Source: Isoetes taiwanensis
Taxonomy: Eukaryota; Streptophyta; Lycopodiopsida; Isoetales; Isoetaceae
Length of the DNA stretch: 64,000 nucleotides
NCBI GenBank assembly: GCA_021234155.1
Contig: JAJEKV010000003.1
Coordinates: forward strand, 19,948,386 to 20,012,385
Reading direction: 5' to 3'
Shown: piece by piece, positions 11,747-23,819 of the stretch
Position numbering within the stretch: the stretch's first letter is position 1
How the letters are laid out: every line of letters begins with the position of its first letter
The notes under the pieces: generated by a model
Seen by the model: only the letters and a program-made list of their open reading frames with translations
Told to the model about the DNA's origin: nothing
Databases searched by the model: none
Translations under genes and position numbers: made by a program

Positions 11747-12090
11747 CATACTCTTCTGAGTTGCCCTGCTTTTGAGATAGTCCAGAATCATTTTTCGACC
11801 TTAGCATTCCATTCCACGCTTCCACAACTTCTCAGCGCACCATCTGTGCATGACTTGGCATTATACATACATGAGGTTCTAGATAAACGTCTGCAATTAC
11901 TGAGCCCTCAGTAGTCATTATTTAAGCTTGTCTAATATCATCATTACTGCAAAGGTTTTTCCCTTGAAAACCTTTCGAGGCAGGGGTTTTTTAATCCTAG
12001 TAGTAATGATTATACTAGCCCATTGTATGGGTCCCATGACCTATTGGTCTCCGTGGACATTAAAAAAACTATTCTATTCTATTCTATTCT
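11747..12090 (+). mobile_element. 5'-truncated LINE 3' end with (CTATT)n tail
   Basis: Inserted between ACTCAAATACTAT and CCACTTGG, which are adjacent in copy 1 at 1741-1742. It encodes the end of LINE ORF2 (HTLLSCPAFE, then SVHDLALYIHEVLDKR), the conserved 3' sequence GGTCTCCGTGGACATT and four CTATT units. Target and tail share CTAT. Confidence 0.8.
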
Positions 12091-12384
12091 ATCCACTTGG
12101 TCATTGACCAAAACACTTCTCTCTTCCTAATCGATTTTCTCCCACTAAAATTCCCACATCCCCTACAAAATCTATCATCTGGAGTTTATATTTTACAATT
12201 TTTATTTTTACAGTTTTTAACTTCTACGATTTTATTTTTATAGTTTTTATTGTCATTTTTACAGTTTTTATTTTTACAGTTTTTATTTTTATAGTTTTTA
12301 TTTGTACAACTATTATTTGTGCTCTTCTTTAATGGTTGTTATTCGATTTTTGTTATGGTACAGTGTGATCTGTTTATTTTTTTT

Positions 12385-13044
12385 ACAGTTTCATTCACTA
12401 ACTCTTTTGGTTTCAAATGTTTTATAGTTTTTTATTCACCAAGTCTTTTAATTTTTTGTAGTTTTTCAAGCACTGCTGTCAGCACCACATTGCAACTGAA
12501 ACCAACTTCTCAGAGCACCATCTGTGCATGTTGTTGGGGGTTAATACAATGTCTCGGTGCATGTGGACATTGAGTTCATTGTGGTCGCATGGCCTAGTCT
12601 AAATGTGAAGTGCACTAGACAATTTAGACTAGGGGGTAGGTTACTTAGAATTTCTGATTAGAGCGACATTAGCTAAGGTAATGTTGCGGAAATTCTAGTG
12701 GCCTGATTCGGAGCCAGAGAATGCCCCAGTGAGTACGAATATTCTTAGGGGTGGCGCCCGCTTATGTGGACGCCAATTTGCCCCCATATAGTTCACTGCT
12801 CCTTTTGTTGCAAATGCGATACTTATGTGCACCCATAAATTCCTTAGGTAAGGAAATAGAATTTCCTTAATAATGGTTGATATTGGGGGCTGGTATCACA
12901 CTTTTGGGCTGCTGTAGCAGCAGCAAATTTGCATTGAACGTGAGTGAACCCGAGTGATCCAAAAGGGGTAAAAACGAAGGCTGGAAGGAGGCAAGTAGCA
13001 AGAGAAGGGAGCTGATTTGCAGCAGGAAGAATAGGCAATTCGAA
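12385..13044 (+). repeat. Copy 3 stub of the tandem unit joined to an LTR fragment
   Basis: The sequence follows the tandem unit to 12507, then the first bases of the LINE tail found at 2166 in copy 2, then at TGCATG (12525-12530) switches into the LTR sequence equivalent to 3962-4481. TGCATG occurs in both parents, so the junction looks like a microhomology-mediated deletion. At 13044 it meets an unrelated duplicated segment. Confidence 0.75.
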
Positions 13045-15345
13045 ATATTGCCATGGTTTGCAACGCCAGCGAGAATAATTGTCACATGATCCTTATCAAA
13101 TACCACCTCTATCACAGTAAAGATAAAGTTCACCCAATTTGTTTCGTATTGCAGAAGCGGATTTCTCGCATGGTTGGGACTATGATTCCGGTCATGTATA
13201 GTATGCAAAACCATATATTTGGCCCTGTTTGAGCAGCTTAGATTCATTCAAAGGTCATGTTTTTTACTAGGTTCGTTGAATGGTCATTTTTAAATGGTTG
13301 AAAGAAAGCAAGGAGAGAAGAAATAGCCGATTTTTTGTGGCAGGGATAAGATGCATGCTGACGGCAACGGATCCAGCGAGGGTTGTGGTTTCAGCATTCA
13401 CGGCAGGCATTTCTAAACTAGCCGATTGCGAATCCAACTTTAGGAATTTGTAGGTGCCTAAGATGCAGCAAAAATCATTGACACGACTTAATAACTAGAA
13501 CTAACATTACTATGGAGAATGGGTCACAAATATTCGTTTCTTGAAGATTAATGGTTGTGTAACTTCTCTGTGTTGAGAAAATATTGTCACTTTCAATGTT
13601 TATTATAACACCGGATTCAAACTAGGGCAATGGGGTGAGAAGAATTCAAAGGAAAGGGAAATTTTGGCTGCTTTGAACAACAAAATGAAGTGATCTATAA
13701 GACATTAAGGAACTATTGAAAAAATTACGAAAGGCTTAGTCTTGCCTAAGAACTAGATTAATTTAACAGCATATGCATGAAGTTAGAAATTCATCATACT
13801 GAAATTGATCATACCGAATGCTATCTATGAACCATTTATAGTTTCAGTACTCATGGGGAGACAAAGATATCTCTAATCTGAGTGTGTTTCACAACATTGT
13901 AGTAATAGATGTTCGTAAATAATGAGTCCAATTTCACAGGTTTAGAAAGGCAATTAACTTTACATTGTCACTTCTTGATCACACATTATTTCCTTCTAAG
14001 ACACAAGGTGAGAAAACATAGGTTCAAACCATGTATGTTTCTGGACATGTACACAAGACGAACGAAGAGAAGCCGCCGCGATAAATTTCTTCTATATGTA
14101 AAGCTTTATAGCCATAGGGATATTTGAAATTGGAGGAAGCTCAAACCTCACAAGGGCTTTTAACGATAGCACTTGCAATATGAGACAAGCACGAGACATT
14201 TGTTTGTGATAAAATGGACATGAGCAAAAATTGTATTTTTATTATGCATATTCTGCTTATATTACTTGATGATATAAAGCAATGTAAAGCAAATATTACA
14301 TGCATATTCTGCTAATATTACTTAATGATATTGCGTGCAGATTGACAGTCATTACGTGCAGATGCCAATATTACTTGGTAATATAAACAATGTAAAGCAA
14401 TTACTTGATGCACTAAGATTCGAAATTTATTATCCATATTTTCATCGTAACTTATGAATTTGCGGTGGTTCAGTTTGTTAGAGCATTGATTTGAATTACA
14501 TTGATCTCCCTAGAAATAAGTAGCCCTAGAATCAATTTAGTTCTAGTTCCTACTTAAACACAGAGTTTGTTCTCTTATTATTCTCCCTCCCACTTCAACA
14601 TCAATTGCAAAAAATACCCACCATCACATCTTCCCACTCTGATCTATCTAGAAACAAGAGAAATATATATCGTCTTCTTCCACTTACAAAATTCATTATA
14701 CTTACCCATTCAACACATTCTCAGCTAAAGCACCGCATCGCCAGGCACACGTTTTTATTATACATGGCATTGCATGGCCTCTAGAGCCCAATTCATGTAG
14801 AGCAGAAAGACCAGCAAAATGTGCATTGCATGTCATTTCACTATAGCTCGAGCTTTAGAATCAATTCCTTCTTTGTTGTATATTTGTGTGATCTCAATTC
14901 GCCATTTTATAGCTTTTATTTGTATGCAACATTTCTTCCTGCATGCCACTTTCGTAACATTTCTTCATGCATGCCACTTTCGTAACATTTCTTCATGCAT
15001 GCCACTTTAGTAACATTTCTTCCTGCATGCCACTTTAGTAACCTTCTTGTATTATATAGTCTCTTATGTTACTTCCAATAGAAATTTACCATCGCCTCAT
15101 CTCGTCTACCTTCTAAATATTAGTCCCCAAGCATTTTCAATAGTTTCAAACGATATCAAGACCCTAACAATGGTTCCAATGTCAATGTGAACCATTAGGA
15201 TGGTATTGACAACTTATTGTTCAGTGTCTAGTTCATTGGATTAACAATTAAGAGATCTTGTGTTCAAGTCTCTAGGGCTCCGTCATATGTCATCATTATA
15301 CTACTAGCTTTATTAGTTTTCAAATATATTTCCATACAATGATGT
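13045..15345 (+). repeat. Duplicated segment, copy A
   Basis: Aligns from GGTTTGCAAC to TATTTCCATAC with 42592-42837 plus 49129-51790. There is no coding gene in it. It includes 28-bp tandem repeats at 14927-15040 (word CATTTCTTCATGCATGCCAC, four units), also present in copy B at 50822-50910. Copy A has the empty site for the LINE at about 13295 and lacks the foldback and 182-bp tandem array of copy B. Confidence 0.8.
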
Positions 15346-15605
15346 AACGTTCCTAACCGACATGCCCTTAACCAACTGGGCAAAACCGTCTAGACGTTTA
15401 TGAGTAGTCGCTTCTACCCATTTATGCCGGTGTCTCGGGAACGCCCCTCAGGCACATTCAAGGTTCGAATACTCGAGTGGTCTACCATGGGCCCGTTACA
15501 TGCTCGTCCTCGAGCATCTAAGGCTATACCATGTCACAATGATTACCAAGTCTTTGCAAATTACCCATGCATATAGGCACCCATGGAGACTCGAACTCGA
15601 GACCT

Positions 15606-15617
15606 GCTCTGATACCA
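15606..15617 (-). other. LTR-retrotransposon primer-binding site
   Basis: The minus strand reads TGGTATCAGAGC, complementary to the 3' end of initiator tRNA-Met and common in plant LTR elements. It lies one base inside the end of the LTR at 15619. The minus-strand internal leader would run below 15606, but no gag or pol is found there. Confidence 0.65.
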
Positions 15618-15618
15618 G

Positions 15619-16312
15619 TGTCGCAAAGCAATCCGTCCTCCTGAACATCCATGCCAACTGCAGCAGCTTTTTGCTGATCTTGAATAAGCGCAAAAGTGAT
15701 GTACAAAGTTTTCATCTTTTCCCACACCTTATCTTTCTTATCTTCCAGCCAAAAGATGTTCGTCCATTCATCATCCTCTATGATTCTGAGGGCTTTTTCT
15801 TTCTCAATTTGGTTTTTGGAAGGCCCCGAACCATTTTTCTCTTGTCTGTAAGACATTCTTAGTTTTCCCCCGCAAATCTCCACACAAGAATCTGTAAATC
15901 CGTGAAGAACCAGGCCGGTCTGAGGTCGAAGAACTCTGTCCAGTGAAGAATGGGCTCGATTCCGAACCTTTCCAGTACCGAAATTTGAAAGAGATTTCTT
16001 GAAAATCTGCCTAAGGCTAGGTAGCCCGAGTTATGGGCCGAAACTCTTAAAGAACCTACTCTATCGAAACAAAGAATACTCAGATAATGACTGCTAAAAG
16101 CTGATCTCTGAATCTAATCCTTGTTCTGGAATTGTACGACTGAATAATTAAGCTATCTAAAGTTGCTACTGTCACATCAAAGCCATTGGGGATCTCCGGG
16201 AAGCCCAGACCCTGGAGAACAGCCTCCAAGAAGGCCTCATCCATTGGGTCCGGTATTCGCACGGAGTTCGAGGCGCCAAAGGGAGCGCCCAACGTTCATC
16301 TTTCCCCCAACA
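15619..16312 (-). repeat. LTR on the minus strand, about 694 bp
   Basis: On the minus strand it starts TGTTGGGGGAAAG and ends in CA one base before the primer-binding site. The start could be 16312 or 16315 because TGTTG overlaps. The opposite LTR and coding region are absent, so this is a truncated element rather than a solo LTR. Confidence 0.6.
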
Positions 16313-16319
16313 ACATGTC

Positions 16320-16850
16320 TAAGGGCATATTTTGGTAATGCAATAAATTCTCACTGTTACCTTTTTGAAAATCAGAATTTAGATATTTTATATGTCTTTT
16401 CCTATTCTCACGGCTAAATTTTCGATAATAAAAATTTACATATATTTTAGAGGTCATTTCTTTGTTCTTGAAGTTCATTATTAGAAGTGTATGACACGTT
16501 TTATTAAATTAGGACTATTGCACGAAATTTCTTGTTTTAAATAATTTCATGTATATCCATTGTTATCATTGTTGTTATTAAATTAAACCTATTTCCAATG
16601 AATTTCTTGTTTTTCAAATATTTTGTTTTAACTCTATATATTCCATAAATGTACGTATTTTTCTTATGATATTTAATTATTTTATAGTCACTGACTAAAA
16701 AGGGTGCAACTTATCTAGGTCAATGGTGCTCCTCCAACTCAAGATGTGAATAAAACAATGGTGTGCAAAATATTGATAAGGGCAATGTCAATAAGGTGTT
16801 GAAGATAAACAATTAGTCCTCTACAATAGGGTGCAATGGAGGAACAAGAA
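16320..16850. other. AT-rich stretch without a recognised gene
   Basis: No long frame, RNA gene or clear repeat was seen. Around 16735-16900 the text becomes frame-like again and leads into the transposase relic. Confidence 0.5.
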
Positions 16851-19800
16851 GGTGAGAATCATGCACAAGTGCAATAGGCCAAGGAGTCATTGTACTAGCA
16901 GATCCTGGTCAAGCTATTAATGATTAAAGGTTAGGGGAAGACAATTTTGGTATTGCAATTTCTAAGTTGGAAGACAACTGGAAGGGTTTAGGTGACAAGG
17001 AATGTTTTGGTTGTGTCAAGCAATTGGAGGAAACTTGCATTATGGCATGGCCTATAAATAGTGTTCAATTTGTGGAGGATTACCTTTTTCCAGAGACAGA
17101 GGTTGTTGGGGATAATGATTGTCTTGATCCTGATCCATTAGCAGTGGGTACCCTAAACCTAAACAAAAGGGGAGAAGTATCAGCTGTCAGACATTATCCT
17201 AGCAAGAGAGCCGAGTTGATTAGTGACACTAAACGTGAGCTATGGTGAATGTTAGGGGCTCAGATTGTTGTTAAAGTGATTGTGTGCAATTTTTTGCAAC
17301 AGAAAGCAAGAGCATTTTTCAAGAGTATACTATTGATGAAAGGGGGACCTACATGTACACAATTTTCGAGCATACACTCCAGGATGAAAGAAATCCAAAT
17401 AGAAAAAGATACCCTTTGTTAGGCAAATGGGTATATAAAAAAGCATGGCAGAATATCCATGCAATTCCAACTTCCTCATGGCATGATTGGCAAAAAAAAT
17501 AAGTAGAAGGGACCAGATTGCTTTGCATGGAAATAATGGTTTGTTGAGACCAACCTCTAGGATCTTGGCTGCCAGGGAGATATTTGAAAAATATATTGAC
17601 TTCATTGTAGAGTGTATGCCACACAAAAGCATAAGGGATGAAAAGGGACGAGCAGTTGTTGAGAAAAGGTTACCATCACATTTTACTCAAAAGAGTATTT
17701 TGGAAGAAGTGGATTTCTTACTTCGAGAATTGGAAATTCTTCCAATATCCCAACCTAGCTTTAATAGGCTATGGAAGAAGCACTTCAATCATGTCACCAT
17801 AGCAACTTCAAACAACTTTGCAAAGTGCAATTTGTGTGCTAAGTGGAAGGAGACTTTTGATAAGACTGGGCAACCAAGTCAAAGAGCTAGGATAAGGGAG
17901 CATATGAAGGACCATATGACTGATCAACAATCATGTAGATCATGTTATTGGATGTGGAGGACCTTACCTGCATTGGAATCTAATAACTATTTATGTATTA
18001 TTTATACATGACAAGATGGACCAGCAAAAGACTTGTCTTCCACAATTCAAGTACATACGAAAGACATGCAGAAGATTGTGATGTGATAAAATTTGTACCT
18101 AGCTTCATTAAAAATAAGAAAGAGAGATATATGTGACATGGCAAAATTGGATGATGTGGCAAAGTGAAGACAATGCAAGTAGTTAGAGGGGAGAAAAGTA
18201 GAAAGGGAGAGGAGAAAGGAGAAGCAGAATAGAAGGAGGATAACTAGGGATTTGAAGAAGCACTTGGGCAATGTCCCTAGTGAGTTGCTCAATTGCAACA
18301 TTGATCCTTGTTTGGCTTCCAAATTGCACCTTGGTCTGCCCACATCTCTCCGGGAAGAATAAGCAGAAACCAAGGCCACGAGTGTTAGCACTCAACACTA
18401 GTGAGTGGGCACTGATGAAGCTCACTAGTGCAGACTTGACACTGGTCACGTTGCTTCTAAATGAAGGTTATTCCCCTGAGCTAGAGATCTGTAGCGTAGG
18501 GGTACCGCAACATATTAATTGGGGTTTGGAGACGACATGTAGGTTCTACACCCGTGGATCTTGAGCATTGTGTTAAGTATTTAAGTAACAACAAGTGTCG
18601 GACGTAGGACTGTCACAAAGATCATACCCTTTGCAGATCTCAATGACCGGGGCAATCTTGCATGGGCAGACTCAAACCTACCATGGGCATTTCAGTTTGG
18701 AGTTGTGGAGTGATGGTCCAGATTTTCTTATTGGGAGTATCATGAGGTATTTGAGAAACTATGAAAATGAATAGGGGAAGTTTATCAAGGCAAGGTTTAG
18801 GAAGCATTGGTCTAGTGAACATGCTGGAGCTTCAACTTCACGTGCTAGAGCTCAAGATCTACCTAGAAGGTTCCTCTTGCAACTTGAAAATTGTGCTGGC
18901 CAAAATAAGAACAGGTGAATGTTTTCTTCCCTATCCTATTTAACAGATGTGAGCATATTTGAAACAGTTAATTTGGGGTTTTGGATGACCTTGCATACCC
19001 ATGAGGATGTGGACGCATCATTTGGCAAGTATAGTTGTACAGTGACCAACTTTTCTAGGCTAATGGAAATCTTGCATGAATGCACTACTCCAAACCCTAT
19101 AGGTTCTCTCGTAGAAGAAGTGCCTGATTGGAAGAGTTTTGTGGATGGCTATGCATTGGATCTTGAAGGTCATTCTTGGCCTCTTCAATTCACTTTTTGG
19201 GTGAGAAATGGGATTCCAATCTTTCAATGGAAGATGAGACCTTCAGAGAATAGAATAGAATAGATTTGTTAACGTCCACGGAGACCAATAGGAGAGTGGA
19301 TAGGAGGGGAGGAAATATGGTGTAGAGATGAGAATGACAAGCTATGATACCTCCAGGTCAACCAAAAGCTTTAAAACCTGCTAAAAAAGTGAAGCAATTG
19401 GGATTGACTAAGGAAGGAATCCAAGACTATATAAAGCATTGGCAAACCAAATGACACCAATCGTGCTTTAGTAGCTTATTAGAAGAAGGTGATTAATTTG
19501 TTGGGGGAGGTAGACACATCCTCAGATGAATTGAAAGAAGGGTGGTTGCTTAAAACTAGGTGGAAGACCTTAGCATGTGCTGAGGACGTTGATGACACTG
19601 TTAATAACATTCATAAGCATTATGCTCCTCCTCCTTCTGACAAACACTATGTTGGTCCTAAGAACAATAGGCCAAAGTTTCTAGGCATGAAGCTTATGAA
19701 CCTTCCACTAACTTGGAGTGCCACCAATTTGTGGTAGTAAAGCCAGCAGATTTAGAGACCTATCCAGTGTGGTTGGGATACACCATCTCTGACATTTGCA

Positions 19801-20110
19801 AAGAAGAAGGTAATATTAACTTCAATCTATGTGCGGCGGAATGGTGGTGTCTAGTACATCAGTTGACCAATGTATCGGATAAATAATGATACTTAGATTG
19901 GTGGATAAAGAAATGGAGGAAAAATCCTAGTGATCCTGATCTTTGGCTAGATTTTGAAAGTGTATTGTGTTCATGGACTCCAAAAACTATTCCAGGTAGA
20001 AATGTGAGAATTACAATACCTCAGGATGTAAGGAAGAAGGCTATGATATCATTGGGGGTGCTTGAAGAAAAATGAAAACTATGTAAGTTTTCTTCATCGG
20101 TTTTACAATA
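16850..20110 (+). pseudogene. Decayed DDE-type transposase region with a GQNKN motif
   Basis: Open pieces in several frames line up as one gene: 16967-17248, 17284-17502, 17487-18000, then 18640-19263 and 19489-19800. Landmarks are a Cys-x2-Cys motif in KCNLCAKWK, HDKMDQ near 18008, the CAGQNKNR word just before a GT donor at 18912, and THEDVDASFG at 19000. Transposases with D-x-C-x-GQNKN and GHTHEDID words are known from plants and animals. The segments are broken by stops and an antisense LINE tail (about 19250-19300). Terminal inverted repeats and a target duplication were not found. The family name is left open. Confidence 0.55.
19250..19300 (-). mobile_element. Antisense LINE tail fragment
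   Basis: Reads AGAATAGAATAGAATAG followed by GTCCACGGAGACCAATAGG, the reverse complement of the LINE 3' end at 34140-34200 and 2380-2425. Only the last 50 bp or so of a LINE are present. Confidence 0.6.
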
Positions 20111-20359
20111 TAGTGCTATATTGTGAAATATTGACTATTTTATAAATAATATGATATTATGTTTTCATACTTTTGAGGTGATTTGTGTGAATTTGAATAT
20201 GCTACTAAGAACATACAATATGAAATTTATCCCAAAATTAAGACGTAGTCCTAATTTAATTGAATGGTGGCTTTTACTAAAGCTACTGAAATTTCTTATC
20301 TTCCTGATGATATACACTCTCCACATGATCATTTTTTTTCCAGAATATGAGGCAGCCCT

Positions 20360-20665
20360 GTGGCTGATGTCAGGGCCGAGATATCCAAGGATTCTGAAGC
20401 CTTGGCTGAGGTCACAAAACAACTCCAAGAGGTGAAGGCTTCAAGTCTCGAGAAGAGAATCTATCCTCCATGTGCTTATTGCTCAAGAAATACACATTCT
20501 TCATATTATTGTTGTATAGGCCATGCACTAAGTGTGGAAGAGGGGACATTTTGGTAAAGAATGTCCTATTTGTACTTTTTGTGAAGCTATAGGTCACTAT
20601 GAGGATAAATATAGTGTAAAAAATACTTTGCAAGGCAAGACAAAGCCAAGGTTGTTGAACCAAGT
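20360..20665 (+). pseudogene. Zinc-knuckle-like coding remnant
   Basis: A helical stretch (DSEALAEVTKQLQEVKAS) is followed by Cys-rich sequence. Reading across one frameshift near 20540 gives CTKCGRG, GHFGKECPICTFC and GHYEDKY, matching two CCHC-type knuckles. It could be the C-terminal zinc-binding part of the transposase region just upstream, or a gag remnant. Not intact. Confidence 0.45.
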
Positions 20666-20744
20666 GCCGCGGTGAGATTTTTGCAGGAAACAGAAGATCA
20701 AGAGGAGATTATGGCAGACCATACAAGAGGAATGCTCAATTCAA

Positions 20745-21434
20745 AAGGTTCGCAAGGAAATTGTCCATACCGTACCCCGCCAGCTCGTAAAGGACTTCTG
20801 CCTTCTTCTTGTGCTTGAGGTTAGCAATAACATGATAAGTCCGCACTATATCATCAAGCAGCAAGTACTTCTGCCCATTCACATAAACTACCGGCAAGGC
20901 ATCCAACTCGGTAAGCTTAGACCTCCGACTTCAATGCATTGGCATTTCTTGTGCCAACTACTTCCATCGTACGAAGTCATCCTGGCTTACCTGCTCATCA
21001 TCCTCCGAAGGCGAAGGGACGTGCATCTTCCCTTGCTCAGCTGGTATATCTTCATCCTCCACATAATGGTCCACGAGGATTGCCAAGGCAACACGCACTT
21101 CAAAATAGGTCTGGCCATTATATTGTAAAGTAGAGAGCTGCTTAGCCCAATGAACAATGCCCCGAAGGACACTGGAGGCGTGAGTATTGCCACCCAACAT
21201 CTCAAGTAGAGTTGCTCCGCTAAGGTACAACTGAGGAGGGTCTCCGTGCGGGATGCATTGAGGGACCATATCCTGAATGTAGAACTCAAGAAAGGTAGCA
21301 TAGTTCGGATGAGCCTGCGTGTTGGCGATGAGATCAACCTTCTGTAGTAAGAAAGGATGTAGAAGCTCGAAGGGAACCTGAGGGTCCCAATGTTCCCTGT
21401 CCATGTACCATTGCTGGCGCTTAGCGAAATCCAT
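20745..21434 (-). pseudogene. Orphan protein, frame-broken
   Basis: The minus-strand frame from 21434 to 20958 encodes 158 residues with ordinary composition (WDPQVPFELLHPFLLQKVD; LYLSGATLLEMLGG; YFEVRVALAILVDHYVED) and an acidic C-terminus. Beyond the stop, another frame from about 20925 to 20745 continues with VVYVNGQKYLLLDDIVR and KKKAEVLYELAGYG, suggesting one longer protein split by a frameshift. No domain is recognised, there is no signal peptide, and no repeat copy is present in this window. It may belong to a mobile or viral-like element, but nothing shows that directly. Confidence 0.4.
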
Positions 21435-21449
21435 GAGGTAAGAAGGATA

Positions 21450-22680
21450 AACATGACTAGCAAGCTAACGTGATTGTTTTTTCTATTGGAACTATGTTTT
21501 TTTTCCCTTTCTTTTAAACAACTCATAAAATTGTTTTAAGGGTATGGTCTATGGCTTCAGGAATGGTCATTTATATATCCATATCAAATCCCCCTAGGAC
21601 CCCTCTTATTGTGCTACATATTTTTAGGTCATACCGCATATTGCATGGCAGCATCCCATATGGACATATGGCAATCCTCTAAATATCCTAATTTGCATAC
21701 CCTCATGACATATTGAGGTGAATAAATGTTGCAAATGTGTTGCTGACTTGGTGGAGGTGTAAAGTAATGTATGCATAATGTAAACGAGTTGAGAGGATCA
21801 AATTATCTACGTCCACTACGAGAAATAATCTTATACATGATGCCCTTTTAGACCATGGTGCATTTGTCTAAAATTACTTGCAAAAAATGCATATAATCAA
21901 ACCATAGTGTGATATCTAACATTGCTTTGCATTAGCTCTCAACAATCTTATAAGTTGAAGTTCACGTACATGATGTTCATATTAATGCATGCAGGGTGTG
22001 TTTTAAACACAATGTGCATGATTGAGGTGCTGACATGTAGAATGTGCACCTGTCACACGATAGGCTGAGAGAACCATTAGTTTGAATGGTGCCAAATATA
22101 TGAACGCTTGTAGCCTGCCATATTTGTGGATGGTGGGCTTGCCCATCTTGAATTCAAGCAACATGGAGGGGTTTATTTCAAAGAATTGTTTAAACCGAAA
22201 TTCAACAATTTTCAATACACAAAAATCCGAGAGAGATGAAACCAAATTCCTCTTCCCATTCAATTTATAGAGTCATTGCTGCAGCATGGAAGAGAGATTA
22301 CAAGCAGAGATTGTCTGCAAAGAGTGAAACAATGAAGAAGAATTTTCCTTCTAGCCTTTAAAGAAGAATAAGAAATTGAGATTGAGTGACTTATAATAAG
22401 AGAAATTTGAGGAGAAATCTTTGAAGTATTCAACCAAATTACTACAAATGTTCATGACAGTGCAAAGGTCATATCCTTGACAATCTTCTTTGGAGGGCAA
22501 AGGACTTACCAATTTCTTCTATGAAAAAATGTAAGAAGATTATCATGGCCGGGCAAATGGTGAAGAATTTGAAGAGAACAATGCAAAAACAAAAGTATGA
22601 GAGGAATTATGGCATGCTTCGTGCAAGAAAGTGCACTCCCGTAATGGCAATAGCAGGTACAAAAGTTACCAAGCCTGTGA
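21450..22680. other. No recognised gene
   Basis: Short frames only on both strands. Base composition is ordinary. Nothing further was seen. Confidence 0.5.
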
Positions 22681-22755
22681 ACTGAACAGAAGTGGCCAGA
22701 TTGCTTAAAAAAAAAAAAAAAAAACAACAACAATTTCAAATGTTATTAAAAAAAG

Positions 22756-23775
22756 GGTGTAAGCGGCTAGGGCGGTCGTGAGAGAGGGACCGCCCCTCTC
22801 TTCTTGCTTCCGGCACTGCTGTTTCAATCTGAGGTCACCAGGTATGTTTTTCCGGATGCTAGCAGAGGATTCAACAATTCTTGTAGAGTTTTTCCTGGAT
22901 TTTTGAGATGTTTCGTCCTGGAGCAGCTTTGGGGTGGATCTTTCCACGATTTTGCTTCATGCCACTAACGTGGCTTCTGCTCTTTGCTTCTTTAAAGCAT
23001 AATGCTATCTGCATTGTAAACAGAAAGGTTTCCGGCAGCTTGAGTACAAGTTCCATTCTTTTCATGCGGATGCGCACTGAAATGGCAAAAGTGCCTATAA
23101 GGTGGAGTAGATGGGTGCAGATCTGGTAAGAGAAGCAGTCTTCAGGTTGAGCATTAAAACTTTAATTTTCTCCAGGTTTATTCTGTCAGGCATCAGTTTC
23201 CTTCTCCCGTTCTTTCTTTCTAGCAGAAAGGTACAGAATTTTCAAGAATTGATCAGAATCTGTCTTTTATCATGAGGGGTTTTGGTGGAATTTGGGAATT
23301 ATTTGAATGGATTCGTAGTGCAAGAAATGAGATCAATTTAGGGGCCGAGCTAGGGATATCATGTGAGCAGGAAGAAGCTTATATATCATGAACCAGACTT
23401 TTGGGAGTAGTCTCGGCGGCTGGGCAAGTGTGTCTAGCCTACTTAGGCTGACTGTTTTGCATCCCAACAATGCAGCAACTAATTTGGTCTCATATTATGG
23501 TACTTCCTTCTATCTTCAATGTTTCTAGAGTATCTGCTTTGGATCTTCAACGTGTAAAAGAAAGCTTCGGGAGCTTTTTTCCAGTATCTTCTTGTCTTTT
23601 CTGGTCACCATATGGGAGATCATCATGAGCTTCATGTATATTAGCTTACAGAGCAGAGAATAAGTTTCTGCGCATAAAGGATGAAGATGTTGAGGCTTCT
23701 CCTGTAGTAATCCTTTATATGTTTGAAACAATGTACTTTTTATTCTGATAAATATAAAAAACACCCCGTTCCTTC

Positions 23776-23803
<28 letters not shown>
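22756..23803 (+). mobile_element. Poly(A)-tailed non-coding retroelement, copy 1
   Basis: Begins in a GC-rich block (GCGGCTAGGGCGG, then GACCGCCCCTCTC, then TTCCGGCACTGCTG) and ends GATAAATATAAAAA, CCTTC and a run of about 25 A. The 5' block is shared with the minus-strand element ending at 32124. No protein is encoded, so mobilisation in trans by a LINE is likely. A second A run lies just upstream at 22708-22725. A clear target duplication was not found for this copy. Confidence 0.55.
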
Positions 23804-23806
<3 letters not shown>

Positions 23807-23819
23807 ATAAATGGAAAGG

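Larger units (their letters stand above)
2041..12384 (+). repeat. 2.04-kb tandem unit, copy 2, expanded by insertions
   Basis: The unit continues from copy 1 in the same orientation. It is interrupted by a LINE tail (2166-2425), a gypsy element (2564-5599), a 5.15-kb insertion (6205-11351) and another LINE tail (11747-12090). Removing these and adding back the 490 bp missing against copy 1 returns about 2.03 kb, matching the period. Pairs: 801-1346 with 5655-6203, and 1347-2168 with 11352-12507. Confidence 0.75.

Noticed and set aside
14475..14510. tRNA-like A box (GGTTCAGTTTGTTAGAGCA)
   Set aside because: No B box, anticodon arm or acceptor stem follows at tRNA spacing; the copy at 50351 has diverged in the same word.
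15215..15290. tRNA-derived SINE head (A-box-like and GTTCAAGTCTC B-box-like words)
   Set aside because: Spacing is tolerable but no tail or target duplication was found and the A box is poor.
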